Assembly (NCBI GenBank): GCA_017654935.2
Contig: CM065700.1
Span: 45,861,445 to 45,925,444 of the forward strand
Origin: Phymorhynchus buccinoides
Taxonomy: Eukaryota > Mollusca > Gastropoda > Neogastropoda > Raphitomidae
Direction: 5' to 3'
Length of the DNA stretch: 64,000 bases
Position 1 is the first letter of the stretch, and the number at the start of each line of letters is the position of its first letter. The notes beneath the pieces were generated by a model. It searched no databases. It saw nothing but the letters and a program-made list of their open reading frames with translations, and was not told the origin of the DNA. This document shows positions 20,745-30,442 of the stretch, piece after piece. Made by a program: the position numbers and the translations under genes.

Positions 20745-21220
20745 ATTTTTCAAATAGGCCAAGGCCCCTTATGAAGGGGAAGTGAAGAAACAAAGATCAA
20801 CAGCCATAATAAAATTAGCAAATCATCATCAATACACATACTAGTGTCGCTACATATAACAATTGCTTCAAAAACAAAAAAACCCAACCAATTGCTTCAG
20901 TCAGATGACATTTAACATCCAGTCAGAACATGGCAGAAGGACTATGAAATAGCAATTTCTCTATATTTGAAAGCTTTATACATAAAAAGGGCCAGATTCC
21001 GAATATCACTTTCTTTCTTTGAAGCTAACAACAATGTTAATTTAAACGCTCATGGATTACGAATATATTTATGTGGGATACATTTTTGTCGGATATCATT
21101 TAATGCAGGGCAACGCAAAATAAAATGCAATTCATCTTCAGTGCATTCTTTGCACAATGGACACATAAGTTCAACATTAGTAGACACTCTATAACGATAA
21201 TAATACACAGCTAACTCTGA
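20743..21220 (-). mobile_element. 5'-truncated LINE tail, second copy
   Basis: Read on the minus strand, it encodes a CPLC...H...C zinc knuckle followed by a YKAFKYREIAIS-like end, homologous to the C-terminus of the LINE at 4344-5357 (YKAFKVRKDMIAT). One in-frame TGA interrupts it. The 3' UTR again has a CCCCTTCATAAGGGG hairpin and ends against a CT microsatellite. Right-arm partner 38487-38970. Confidence 0.85.
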
Positions 21221-21289
21221 AAGAGAGAGAGAAACAATTTTAATGTTTCAGGCTTATGACATAGGAGGTGTAGTGCACACGTGCATAAA

Positions 21290-21412
21290 ATAAACGAAAA
21301 AGAGAGAGAGGGGAGAAAGGGAGAGGTAAGCGAAGGAGGGAGGGAGCAAAGGGGAGTCAATGAGAGAGAGGAGGGGGGTGGGGTGGTAGAAGAAGGAGAA
21401 GGAGAGACACAA
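21290..21412. repeat. GA-rich purine tract
   Basis: GAGAGAGGGGAGAAAGG and GGAGGGAGGGAG words; partner 38290-38410. The Glu/Arg-rich ORF is not a gene. Confidence 0.8.
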
Positions 21413-21675
21413 AAGTTAGTGCGTTTTCGAGGACCCAACAAAATAGTCTTTCTTTTGAAGTCGTGAACTATACAAGTATGCAGTGCCATGTTATCCCCCA
21501 TCACCATCAATACAAGTAGAAAGGGAATAAATCATTGGAACAAAAAAAACCTTATATTTCTCTGCCGCCCCTCTGTTCTGATTTGTGTTTTGTGCCAGTC
21601 ACTCTAGAGTATGTTTAAGATTGAATGTTGTATCTGTCTATAACTTGCCCTGTCACTGTCTCTCGTGTCCTCGTT

Positions 21676-21678
<3 letters not shown>

Positions 21679-21727
<49 letters not shown>
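21679..21727. repeat. (GA)n microsatellite
   Basis: About 48 bp of GA; partner 37980-38026. Confidence 0.95.
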
Positions 21728-21729
<2 letters not shown>

Positions 21730-21886
21730 GGAGAGGTAGAAAGGGAGAGACATACATAAAAATTAATGCAGTTTGGAGGACCCAATAAAACTTCTTTTAT
21801 TTGAAGCTGCTAACAAGTGTGTAGTTAAGTGTTATCTCTTACCGCTATGAAGTAGGTGCTGTGGAGAGGGGATAAATCTTTGGTAA

Positions 21887-22067
21887 TACAGTGGAACCTC
21901 CCTTATAAGACCCCCCATTATAAGACTCCCTCACATATAAGACCCACTTTTCCGAGACATTGCCCTTCTTTGTAAGTATTAACATTACCTCCCCCTCTAA
22001 GACCCCTCCCAATGAGACCTCATTTTGAATGCTTTTTTGAAGGTCTTATACTGGAGGTTCCACTGTA
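21887..22067. mobile_element. pogo/mariner-type MITE
   Basis: 181 bp with terminal inverted repeats TACAGTGGAACCTCC / GGAGGTTCCACTGTA, extended imperfectly by TTATAAGACC, and TA at both ends. CAGTGGAACCTC-type termini with a TA target are typical of pogo/Tigger relatives within Tc1/mariner. No transposase. Partner 37640-37821. Confidence 0.85.
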
Positions 22068-22191
22068 GTACCTTTATTTTGTGAATGTACCCTCACCTTA
22101 TTTCCCACCACCCTTTTAAGATACGACACCCTTTCTTTTCCTTATCTTTTTCTCACTCCATACAACAGCTCTCATTACTATCTTCAATGTT

Positions 22192-22310
22192 AAAAAAAAT
22201 TCGGGACTTTCCTGGTATTGCAGTACCTCCAGGATCGTCCCACTATCTTTTTGCCGACTTCGAGGGTCAGATGACCCCAGGCTGCACAAAATGAGGGGTC
22301 AAATGACCGT
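22192..22310 (-). repeat. U2-hairpin repeat, copy C
   Basis: Same 3' end (minus strand: GGAAAGTCCCGAATTTTTTT) as copy B, with the exact U2 loop on the plus strand at 22211-22234. The other side diverges into GAGGGTCAGATGACCCCAGG. Partner 37390-37515. Confidence 0.7.
22211..22234 (+). ncRNA. U2 snRNA stem-loop IV-like hairpin (fragment)
   Basis: Same 24 nt as 15136-15159. Here the outer bases GGGAC (22203-22207) and GTCCC (22237-22241) can extend the stem. Not a U2 gene. Confidence 0.7.
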
Positions 22311-22440
22311 CAGTGACCCGGGCCCGCTAACAATCTGAAGTTCTCGGACGGACAAACGGACAGAGAAAATATACTGTCGATATAACGAGACCCTTAGTTA
22401 ATGAACATCATCAATATTTGTTTCTTAGTAAAAACAAAAA

Positions 22441-22752
22441 GTGCATTATATACAATACAACAAAGGGGATGTTGTTGACGTATGCTGGCTAAAAGACTCC
22501 AGGGATCATCCCAACAGCCCGAAGCACTTGAACACTATGGTACAAATGCATCAGCTAGGGATGAGAACATTTACGTGTCTGACCGTTTTTGATTACCTCG
22601 CCAGGTGGGCAGCCGCACTCCGTCTTCAGGGGACAAGGGGAATAATTATGATATTGTTGCACTCGAAGACCACACGGTGTGTTGCTATGATGTGTCATGT
22701 CCCTAAGCGGAAAAAGAAAACTGGGGTTAAATTTGACATTGGAATCTGCTAG
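22441..22752 (+). CDS. Unrecognised ~103-codon frame
   Basis: An open frame of non-repetitive composition ending CHVPKRKKKTGVKFDIGIC then TAG. The first codon is GTG, so the true start, if any, is elsewhere, for example an exon or a transposon-derived fragment. The right-arm frame (36955-37266) has the same length with one Arg/Thr difference. No domain is recognised. Confidence 0.2.
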   Translation: MHYIQYNKGDVVDVCWLKDSRDHPNSPKHLNTMVQMHQLGMRTFTCLTVFDYLARWAAALRLQGTRGIIMILLHSKTTRCVAMMCHVPKRKKKTGVKFDIGIC

Positions 22753-22814
22753 AGATTAGAACTTTCCGAGACGAAACATCTTTTCTTTCACATTTGTCTG
22801 AATGAGACAAAACC

Positions 22815-22990
22815 TTAAAGACCCACCACGTCACGTGTCAAAATAACGGTTTTCCCTTTTATATCTGGTAAGAAATCTCCCTAGCATAAGAGGGAATGTG
22901 ACACGTAACGTGGTGGGTCTTTAAAGACCCAGTACGTCACGTGTCAAAATCCACGTTTTTCCCTCTTATAGCTGGTAAGAAATCTTATTT
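22815..22990. mobile_element. Foldback element plus half copy
   Basis: TTAAAGACCCACCACGTCAC ... GTAACGTGGTGGGTCTTTAA (111 bp, terminal arms ~25 bp), immediately followed by another TTAAAGACCCAGTACGTCAC half that shares the GGTAAGAAATCT interior. Ends in TTAA. Partner 36717-36893. Confidence 0.75.
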
Positions 22991-23130
22991 TGATCAAGTG
23001 TTACATTTTGTCTTTTCCTATTCCACCTTTTCCCATTTAGCCTTCTCCCAGCTTACCTATTCCCAGTTCGTTTTCTGTCATTTTGCCTCGTCCCGTTTTC
23101 CCACTTTCTTTGCCTATTCCACCTTTTCCC
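22991..23130. repeat. TTTTCCCA/TTCCCA-rich short repeats
   Basis: Words such as CCTTTTCCCATTTAGCC and CTATTCCA(C)CTTTTCCC recur five or six times. Partner 36575-36720. Confidence 0.6.
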
Positions 23131-23258
23131 ATAACAATCTTAGTTTTGCTCTTTTTGGGGGGCAAAGGGAAGTAATATATATTAGTGATGTTCAGTTAGG
23201 CAGCTAGAAAACCTCACTTTGGTGTGCATCCCTATCAAAAAACACCCCGAGACTTGGG

Positions 23259-23430
23259 TTCACATTAGACGCGTAAGTTCCGTACGGAAAGCCCTAAATA
23301 AGTGGAAGAAAGAAGGATAAAAGTTTGCGCATGTAGGGGAAATTCGGACACGTGCGCAAATCTTTTTCACTTTTTTATGGATTGCGCACGGGTTTCCGCA
23401 CGGAATCTCCGCTTATGTGTGTACACGGCC
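23259..23430. mobile_element. Imperfect foldback element
   Basis: Opposed arms TAAGTTCCGTACGGAAA and TTTCCGCACGGAATCTCCGC with a GCGCA-containing core. The right arm (36265-36440) has an additional ~18 bp at its outer edge (CCCGGCGTAAACCTGAA) next to a GGGTTCA repeat. Family unknown. Confidence 0.55.
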
Positions 23431-23747
23431 CAAGGGTTATGCTTACGGTTAGAGATCGTGTTGGTGGAAGGGATAGGCTTTATTTTTTAGGAGGGGGGGG
23501 GGGGTCATCAACACGTGGGCATAACGACACGTCATTAGGGAGCACAGCAACCCGAGGACACGACACTGAACTCAATGGCACGCAGTCCTAGGGTTTCCCC
23601 GAGTAAGGCGATTAGCTCACTGCTACAACCGGGCCTACTCAACAGGATAGCGTACATGTTTGTTTTTTAATCTACCAGCACTGAAATGACAACATTTGAA
23701 GTGGTTATGTGCAGCGGTTTACAAAATACTGCGCAAGCTTGAACGAC

Positions 23748-23818
23748 TGCATGTCCCGTGGGGGAATCTTTTTATACAAATAGTTCCCCCACCCTCTGGA
23801 GGTTCTGTGCTAATAGCT
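23748..23818 (-). repeat. Member of a paired interspersed repeat
   Basis: On the minus strand TTAGCACAGAACCTCCAGAG then TGGGGGAACTATTTGTAT. A relative at 27615-27682 (plus strand) reads TTAGCACAGAACTTCCAGAA and AGTATTTGTACAAAAG. Partner 35875-35945. Confidence 0.55.
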
Positions 23819-24001
23819 TCCACTAATGCATTACTCTTCGCAGCCTTTTCATATTCTTACTATCATTGTATTTTGCATCGTTGGCCCATTCTCCTGCCTT
23901 TCCCCCCCTAAACATATTCCAAATAATAGTCTCCTTTGAACTCCAAAATTGGAATGTGGCATCTGAATGCAGCAGGGAGACCTCTGAAAACCGGACACAT
24001 A

Positions 24002-24360
24002 GGTGTAGCGTGGCACAGTGGTGACGCGTTCGCCTTGTGTCAAGTAAACCCGAGTTCAAACCTGGGTACAGGGGATTTTTTCCTCTCACTTTGCACTAGG
24101 CCTTACAGTCTGAACGTGGAGTCTTTCGGATGAAACGATAAACCGAGGTCCCGTGTGCCCATGCACTTAGCACACGTTAAACCCAGTGGCAACGAAAAAG
24201 TTGTCATTTGGTCAAAAAGTACTCCCACCCCTCCCTTCCTCATCAGTCACACAAAAATCGCATGCCCCCCAAAAAATTGGGTGGCGCGCCTCTGGCTGCG
24301 ACGCTCTCTCCAGGTGGGAACCCGAATTTCACACAGACGCATATATGACTATAAAGTACC
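24002..24360 (+). mobile_element. tRNA-derived SINE
   Basis: The 5' part resembles a tRNA with a box A-like GTGGCACAGTGG (24010-24021) and box B-like GAGTTCAAACC (24052-24062). Next comes a conserved SINE central segment, CTTTCGGATGAAACGATAAA then CCGAGGTCCCGTG (24123-24155). The 3' part (TGCGACGCTCTCTCC, CCCGAATTTCACACAGAC) is shared with 8600-8700. This is the composition of invertebrate SINEs with a highly conserved central domain. Partner 35341-35690, where box A has lost 2 bp. Confidence 0.85.
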
Positions 24361-24584
24361 TATCTTACGCATTATGGTCATGTGGCCCGCGGACGCTGAA
24401 GAAAAAGGATTGCAAATCCCTCCGCTTCACAAGGAGACAAAAGGCTACTTAGATCTCCAATGAACTAGACTAGAGGCTAGGGTACAGGTGCTGTGTGCAC
24501 GGGCAGGTGCGTTTTGTGTATGTGTCAATATTTCTTATATTTTATGCTTATTGCTTTAAAAATCACACACACGCGCGCACAGGC

Positions 24585-24629
24585 AGGCATTAATATCCAG
24601 ACTCACACACGTGCGCACACAAATAAGTG

Positions 24630-24683
<54 letters not shown>
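24585..24683. repeat. CA and (GA)n microsatellites
   Basis: ACACACGCGCGCAC words then ~50 bp GA; partner 35017-35125. Confidence 0.95.
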
Positions 24684-24685
<2 letters not shown>

Positions 24686-25181
24686 TTTAATGTGAATTCG
24701 GATAATACATCATGAATGAAAACTAAAAGTGTATAAAAATGTTTACAACATCGACTAGGAACTTCACTACATTGAAACACCGAGTTCAGAAATACAAGAA
24801 CAAGCATTTATAAATTATTTGGCCATACATGTACCCAACTGATGCAGAATCAACAGTCGTGGGGAGCCATTTTGATAAGAACCCGAAAACAAAACTTAAT
24901 AAATTCAGCCAAGGGTTATTTTATATAATTTGATTTTGAAATTCGCTTCCTTGTCTTAGAGAAATCTTATCTCGATTTTTTTAAAACCATTTTTTTGCTT
25001 GCCATTTGGACATAAAAGACACTTTGCTTGCTCTTTCTGGAATAAATTTTTATTTATTTTGAAATTCGTTTGCGCTTCCTGGAATTAAAGAAATCTGATC
25101 TCGATCTTTTACATTTAAAAAAAAAAATCATCGTCGTTCCAACGCCCCAACTTGCAATCAGTTAAAGCTGCCTTGTTCCAG

Positions 25182-25749
25182 GCCAGAGGAAGGAACCAAC
25201 CTTGGAGTGATGAAACCAGCGCATACTCAAGTCTCCTGAATCTCTGTGCCATATAGCAACCACATTTCCTTGGACATACCACACCGCAGCAAGCACAGTG
25301 CCAGAGGGCCATGCCATATCGCAGCAACCATATGTCCCATGGGAAGGGATGTACCGCACTGCATCAACCACATTTCCCAAGGGAAGGGCTGTGCCACATG
25401 GCATCAACCACATTTCCCAAGGGAAGGGATGCACCACACTGCATCAACCACATTTCCCAGGGGAAGGGGTGCACCACACTGCATCAACCACATTTCCCAG
25501 GGGAAGGGGTGCAACACACTACATCAACCGCATTTCCCAAGGGAAGGGGTGCACCACACTGCATCAACCACATTTCCCAGGGGAAGGGGTGCACCACACT
25601 GCATCAACCACATTTCCCAGGGGAAGGGGTGTGCCACACTGCATCAACCACATTTCCCAAGGGAGGGGATGTGCCACATTGCATCAATCACATTTCCCAG
25701 GGGAAGAGATCGAATGAACTGTGCCACATTGTAGCGATTCACTAAGAAG
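25182..25749 (+). repeat. 40-bp minisatellite in a splice-bounded island
   Basis: About nine 40-bp units, GCATCAACCACATTTCCCA plus GGGGAAGGGG plus TGCACCACACT, in 25320-25710. On the plus strand the island begins after CTTGTTCCAG and ends AAGAAG|GTAGCT, so it may be an exon. Because 40 is not a multiple of three, each frame runs through all registers and stays open by lack of stops. Right-arm partner 33038-33603. Confidence 0.75.
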
Positions 25750-26480
25750 GTAGCTCGATTAAAAAAACATCTATATTACTTGGTTTGCTTTGATAAACTT
25801 TTTTTGTGTCCAATGTCTGTTTTTTGTGAACCTCAGAAACAAACTCAGCTTTCACATTCATGATCTATTTTGTCTTGTGTTCTGAAAAGAAGAAAAAAAA
25901 CCAATGTGCTGAATTTTCTTTTTGTATGTTTTTGGTATTTAAATAATTAATTATTATTTTATTTGTGTGTTTGTCTATCTCTTCAAAAATATAAAACGCG
26001 TGCAATAGTTTAGAGCACATGAAAACAATGATTGAATCATTATCTATCATTACGCAGCCGGCGGTTAAGATACGTTGGGTTCACAATAACCAAACCTACT
26101 TATATAATACACTGACCAGAAAGTTTTTTGGTTAACATGACCAAGCTCTCCATAGTCTTAGTTCTAGGACATGAACAAAACATCGCGTGCCAGTCAATCG
26201 TCTCCAACTATGATCAGATAGCAAAAGGAGGCAACAACGGCTATCTTAGAAAGATGGGCTGGAATTAGTTCACAATGGATGGCAGAAAGTAAGAGGGAGC
26301 GTGGGTAGTATTGAAGGAGTTGGATGCACCGGTTTGTGGATGCAGGTGTGCTACAGCACAATCAGAGGAAACAGAATATAAGGTTAAAAAAGGTACATTT
26401 ATACACATTACGAAATGCAGACAAGTGTTGTATTTCGGTCCGTGTTCGTTTTAAATGTCCTGTTAATGTTCTTGTAATGC
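25750..26480. other. Unique AT-rich stretch, nothing recognised
   Basis: No repeat, RNA or ORF of note; partner 32316-33037 is closely similar. Confidence 0.5.
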
Positions 26481-26484
26481 ACGT

Positions 26485-26492
26485 TGAATAAA
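26485..26492. other. 8-bp micro-inversion, left state
   Basis: TGAATAAA on the plus strand here; aligned in the same orientation the right arm has TTTATTCA, its exact reverse complement, with identical flanks. As a result the minus strand of this arm (sense of the terminal-exon candidate) lacks AATAAA at this site. Confidence 0.85.
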
Positions 26493-26569
26493 GTTCGTAA
26501 AAATTAGGAAATGTTATCCGTACAAAAATACACTGTATAAATACAGCATGCGTTTAGAGAGGGGCAGGG

Positions 26570-26591
26570 GCTGAGAGAGAGAGTCTGATAC

Positions 26592-26631
<40 letters not shown>

Positions 26632-26670
26632 TGATTTGAGAGAAAGAGAGACAGAGAGAGAGAGAGGCGG
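26570..26670. repeat. (GA)n microsatellite
   Basis: GA tract with a TTTGATTTGAGA interruption; partner 32120-32226. Confidence 0.9.
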
Positions 26671-26847
26671 AAAGATATGGACAGGCTGACAATATAGATG
26701 TCGATGCTTTTTTTTCCACTGAAGAGGTCTTGGTTTGTTCACTGAAGAGATGCTGATGTCGGTTTCAGATGTCGATTTCTTAACTGAAGAGATGTCGATG
26801 ATGTCGGTTTCAGATGTTGGATTCTTCACTGAAGAGATGTCGATTTA

Positions 26848-26975
26848 TTATGTTGGTTTAGTCACTGAAGAGATGTCGCTGCTGGTTTCTTTTCTGCAGA
26901 CTGTCTTCCGTGGTGGAAGTTCTTCAAGCTGTTTGTTCAGGTGGCTCGCGTCTGTTTCGCTGTAGTCCTCGTTTC
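26848..26975 (-). CDS. Candidate 3'-terminal coding exon, left arm
   Basis: Minus-strand acceptor AAATTACTTTACAG at 26976-26989, then 41 codons (NEDYSETDASHLNKQLEEL ... SSDISSVTKPT) to TAA. Acidic and polar composition, no domain recognised. The following region repeats ATCTCTTCAGT words. See the right-arm copy 31817-31944. Confidence 0.35.
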
Positions 26976-27399
26976 CTGTAAAGTAAGTTAAATCAGAATG
27001 AAAAAGTAAAGATACTACACTAGTGACAAAAAAAATGAAGGGCCGCATTTTCACAAGCGCACAAAATAAAGATGGCTGATTCCAATAATCTCACAACTGG
27101 AAGATAATTAATTCAATTATTCGAGAACTAAAATCTCAAGTTTTATTGTTTTCGTGGGATTTCAATAGCTCAACAAAACAATGCATCCCCAATTGTGAAA
27201 ATCACAAATGTGTGGCTGCTCAAAATGTGCCAATATTGGGCGTGTCAACTGTTGTTGGCAAGGCAAACACATTTAAACGATTTTTCATGAACCCCCTAAT
27301 TTGTCAAAGAAGCCCGGAGGAATTGCTGATTACCATCTAAAGCTTATTGCTACTTGAATGTGCACACCCATTTTGACAAGTTTTGAGTAGTCATGCTTC

Positions 27400-27440
27400 A
27401 TGCGCGCACGCACGCACGCGCACACACACACACACACATA
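27400..27440. repeat. CGCA/CA microsatellite
   Basis: GCGCACGCACGCACGCG then CACACACA; partner 31350-31388. Confidence 0.9.
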
Positions 27441-27614
27441 CACTATTCTGAACATTAACACAGTCATCAACATTAATCATTATTAATAGCATTATCCCCT
27501 CCCCTATACACACACTGCAAAAACATTTTATCACAGCATTTCAATATCAACATTAATTAACATTACATGAATCAGTAAAGCAAAAGGAAAAGGCAGCGTA
27601 AAAGAGAATGATAT

Positions 27615-27682
27615 ATTAGCACAGAACTTCCAGAAGACGGGGAAAGTATTTGTACAAAAGCCCCCCACCCCTTTCCACCCTC
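27615..27682 (+). repeat. Second member of the paired interspersed repeat
   Basis: Relative of 23748-23818 in the opposite orientation; partner 31110-31176. Confidence 0.5.
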
Positions 27683-27769
27683 AGTATTCCCTCAGGGGAA
27701 ATGTAGAAAGGTGAAGAAAGTATTCAAGAGGATCAGAACCTGGGTGGGTGGGATCGGTTGGAATCGGGT

Positions 27770-27797
27770 GAGGGGTGGGGGGGGGGGGGGGGGTGGG
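27770..27797. repeat. G-run
   Basis: GGGGTGGGG then ~16 G; the right-arm equivalent is a C-run at 30999-31013. Length is unreliable in sequencing. Confidence 0.9.
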
Positions 27798-28006
27798 TTA
27801 TTTAATCGGTGACTGTCATGAACTATTGATTTACTTCGTTCCCATACTGCGTACTTCACTGGGCAGATCTGGACTGTCCTATACACCCACTTCTGTCATC
27901 TCCAAGAAAAACGACCAATGTTTGTTTTTTCTTCAAGGAGTTCTGGCTCTTTTTCCTTATCTTTTAACTTTTTTTTTATTTCCACTGAAAGGTCGGCCAG
28001 TTAGTC

Positions 28007-28056
28007 GTTTATAGTCCTGTCAACAGCTATGGGTCATCTCAAAACTGTCACCACGT
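28007..28056 (+). repeat. Recurrent CTGTCACCACGT module, copy 4
   Basis: GTTTATAGTCCTGTCAACAG ... AAAACTGTCACCACGT; partner 30748-30797. Confidence 0.75.
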
Positions 28057-28062
28057 AAAACA

Positions 28063-28362
28063 AAAGCTGCCTCAAACTATCCAACCAAGTCGAGTGAAAG
28101 TGGTTGTTTCCACAGTGTTCCCTTGTTATGACAGAGTGAGTAGAAATCACACATTATGCAAAGTTTGGTCGGATGAAACCCTTCCCACTAGACGGAAGAA
28201 ATTGGCGACCACCATGTATTTCCAACTCACTCAGGCAGTTGTGGGAATACAGCCAATGCTTGCTGATAGTGACGACGGCACACTGCCGCAAGTAGTTGAA
28301 TAGAGTTCACAACTGAAATTTCTTCCAACTAAAACGGTTGGATAGTGTGAGGCGGCTTTAAG
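28063..28362. mobile_element. 300-bp MITE-like foldback element
   Basis: Inverted ends AAGCTGCCTCAAACTATCCA / TGGATAGTGTGAGGCGGCTT. The interior includes GGTCGGATGAAACCCTTCCC; no ORF of note. Partner 30443-30742. Confidence 0.7.
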
Positions 28363-28424
28363 GTTCAAAACCGCGCATAACAACAAACACACATCAATGT
28401 GTTATTTATTTAAGATTATTTATT

Positions 28425-28480
28425 TAAGAAAATTTATATAGCGCTTCACCTTTAAGCTCTAAGCTCTGTTCTCCTACCAA
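28425..28480 (-). mobile_element. L2/V-SINE-type 3' tail
   Basis: Minus strand: AGAGCTTAAAGGTGAAGCGC then TATATAAATTTTC and TTAAATAAAT tail. Partner 30337-30400. Confidence 0.55.
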
Positions 28481-28539
28481 CGTTCATGTCATAACTACGT
28501 TTGCACAAAAAGTACGGTAGATTATTCAATACAGACCAA

Positions 28540-29050
28540 CCTATGTCAACAGCTGTCAGGAAATCCACAGCTCAGCCAGACTCAGTACCCTACAATGTCG
28601 GCAGGTTCTTTATTCATTACAAACAGACCCACCTATGTCAACAGCTGGTAATGAAGTCCACAGCTCAGCCACACTCAGTACCCTACAATGTCGGCAGGTT
28701 CTTTATTCATTACAAACAGACCCACCTATGTCAACAGCTGTCAGGAAATCCACAGCTCAGCCAGACTCAGTACCCTACATTGTCGGCAGGTTCTTTATTC
28801 ATTACAGAACAGACCCACCTATGTCAACAGCTGGTAAGGAAATCCACAGCTCAGCCAGACTCAGTACCCTACAATGTTGGCAGGTTCTTTATTCATAACA
28901 AACAGACCCACCTATGTCAACAGCTGGTAAGAAAATCCACAGCTCAGCCAGACTCAATACCGTACAATTTCGGCAGGTTCTTTATTCATTACAAACAGAC
29001 CCACCTATGTCAACAGCTGTCAGCAAATCCACAGCTCAGCCAGAGTAAGG
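28540..29050. repeat. 93-bp tandem array adjoining the gap
   Basis: CTATGTCAACAGCTG recurs at 28541, 28633, 28726, 28819, 28912 and 29005. Units include CCACAGCTCAGCCAGACTC and GGCAGGTTCTTTATTCAT. 93 is 3x31, giving a long open frame that I do not regard as coding. Partner 29757-30270. Confidence 0.97.
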
Positions 29051-29130
29051 GATGGTTCTAGCTCCGCCTTTCCGCTACTGTCTCAGTTCCCGTGCCTCCA
29101 GCGGCCTCAGCAGTGTGGGGAACTGCTCTT

Positions 29131-29171
29131 GTGTTGGTAGGGCAGGTGGAAGTCAGCGAGTCTCTAGGTCC
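29131..29171. other. Contig-end sequence before the gap, unmatched
   Basis: These 41 bases follow the last matched base of the left arm and have no visible partner, because the right contig begins at the equivalent of 29130. Together with 29050-29130 they are more GC-rich than the surroundings. They may be the start of the true centre or simply continuation of the same haplotype. Confidence 0.7.
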
Positions 29172-29671
29172 NNNNNNNNNNNNNNNNNNNNNNNNNNNNN
29201 NNNNNNNNNNNNNNNNNNNNNNNNNNNNNNNNNNNNNNNNNNNNNNNNNNNNNNNNNNNNNNNNNNNNNNNNNNNNNNNNNNNNNNNNNNNNNNNNNNNN
29301 NNNNNNNNNNNNNNNNNNNNNNNNNNNNNNNNNNNNNNNNNNNNNNNNNNNNNNNNNNNNNNNNNNNNNNNNNNNNNNNNNNNNNNNNNNNNNNNNNNNN
29401 NNNNNNNNNNNNNNNNNNNNNNNNNNNNNNNNNNNNNNNNNNNNNNNNNNNNNNNNNNNNNNNNNNNNNNNNNNNNNNNNNNNNNNNNNNNNNNNNNNNN
29501 NNNNNNNNNNNNNNNNNNNNNNNNNNNNNNNNNNNNNNNNNNNNNNNNNNNNNNNNNNNNNNNNNNNNNNNNNNNNNNNNNNNNNNNNNNNNNNNNNNNN
29601 NNNNNNNNNNNNNNNNNNNNNNNNNNNNNNNNNNNNNNNNNNNNNNNNNNNNNNNNNNNNNNNNNNNNNNN
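29172..29671. other. Assembly gap of exactly 500 N
   Basis: An uninterrupted run of 500 undetermined bases at the symmetry centre. The round number implies a scaffolder placeholder and not a measured length, so the real spacer size, and whether the two sides are adjacent at all, are unknown. Confidence 0.99.
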
Positions 29672-29756
29672 AAGAGCAGTTCCCCACACTGCTGAGGCCG
29701 CTGGAGGCACGGGAACTGAGACAGTAGCGGAAAGGCGGAGCTAGAACCATCCCTTA

Positions 29757-30270
29757 CTCTGGCTGAGCTGTGGATTTTCTGACAGCTGTTGACATAGGTG
29801 GGTCTGTTTGTAATGAATAAAGAACCTGCCGAAATTGTACGGTACTGAGTCTGGCTGAGCTGTGGATTTCCTTACAGCTGTTGACATAGGTGGGTCTGTT
29901 TGTTATGAATAAAGAACCTGCCAACATTGTAGGGTACTGAGTCTGGCTGAGCTGTGGATTTCCTTACCAGCTGTTGATATAGGTGGGTCTGTGGGTCTGT
30001 AATGAATAAAGAACCTGTCGACACTGTAGGGTACCGAGTCTGGCTGAGCTGTGGATTTCCTGACAGCTGTTGACATAGGTGGGTCTGTTTGTAATGAATA
30101 AAGTACCTGTCGACACTGTAGGGTACTGAGTGTGGCTGAGCTGTGGACTTCATTACCAGCTGTTGACATAGGTGGGTCTGTTTGTAATGAATAAAGAACC
30201 TGCCGACATTGTAGGGTACTGAGTCTGGCTGAGCTGTGGATTTCCTGACAGCTGTTGACATAGGTTGGTC
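29757..30270. repeat. 93-bp tandem array, right arm
   Basis: Mirror of 28540-29050; one unit has a local GGGTCTGTGGGTCTG change near 29980. It begins 85 bp after the gap. Confidence 0.97.
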
Positions 30271-30336
30271 TGTATTGAATAATCTACCGTACTTTTTGTG
30301 CAACGTAGTTATGACATGAACGTTGGTAGGAGAACA

Positions 30337-30400
30337 AGCTTAGAGCTTAAAGGTGAAGCGCTATATAAATTTTCTTAAATAAATAATCTTAAATAAATAA
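30337..30400 (+). mobile_element. L2/V-SINE-type 3' tail, right arm
   Basis: Partner of 28425-28480. Confidence 0.55.
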
Positions 30401-30442
30401 CACATTGATGTGTGTTTGTTGTTATGCGCGGTTTTGAACCTT

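Noticed and set aside
22203..22241. U2 snRNA gene
   Set aside because: Only stem-loop IV is present; the 5' domain, branch-site pairing region and Sm site are missing.
24002..24075. Functional tRNA gene
   Set aside because: The box A/B-like words are followed by a SINE body, and no proper cloverleaf with an acceptor stem can be drawn.
25246..25745. Cysteine/histidine-rich frames resembling zinc fingers
   Set aside because: They arise from the 40-bp minisatellite in all three registers; spacing does not fit a C2H2 finger.
29052..29750. 230-codon frames across the gap
   Set aside because: Most of the frame is N; the flanking residues are mirror images caused by the palindrome.
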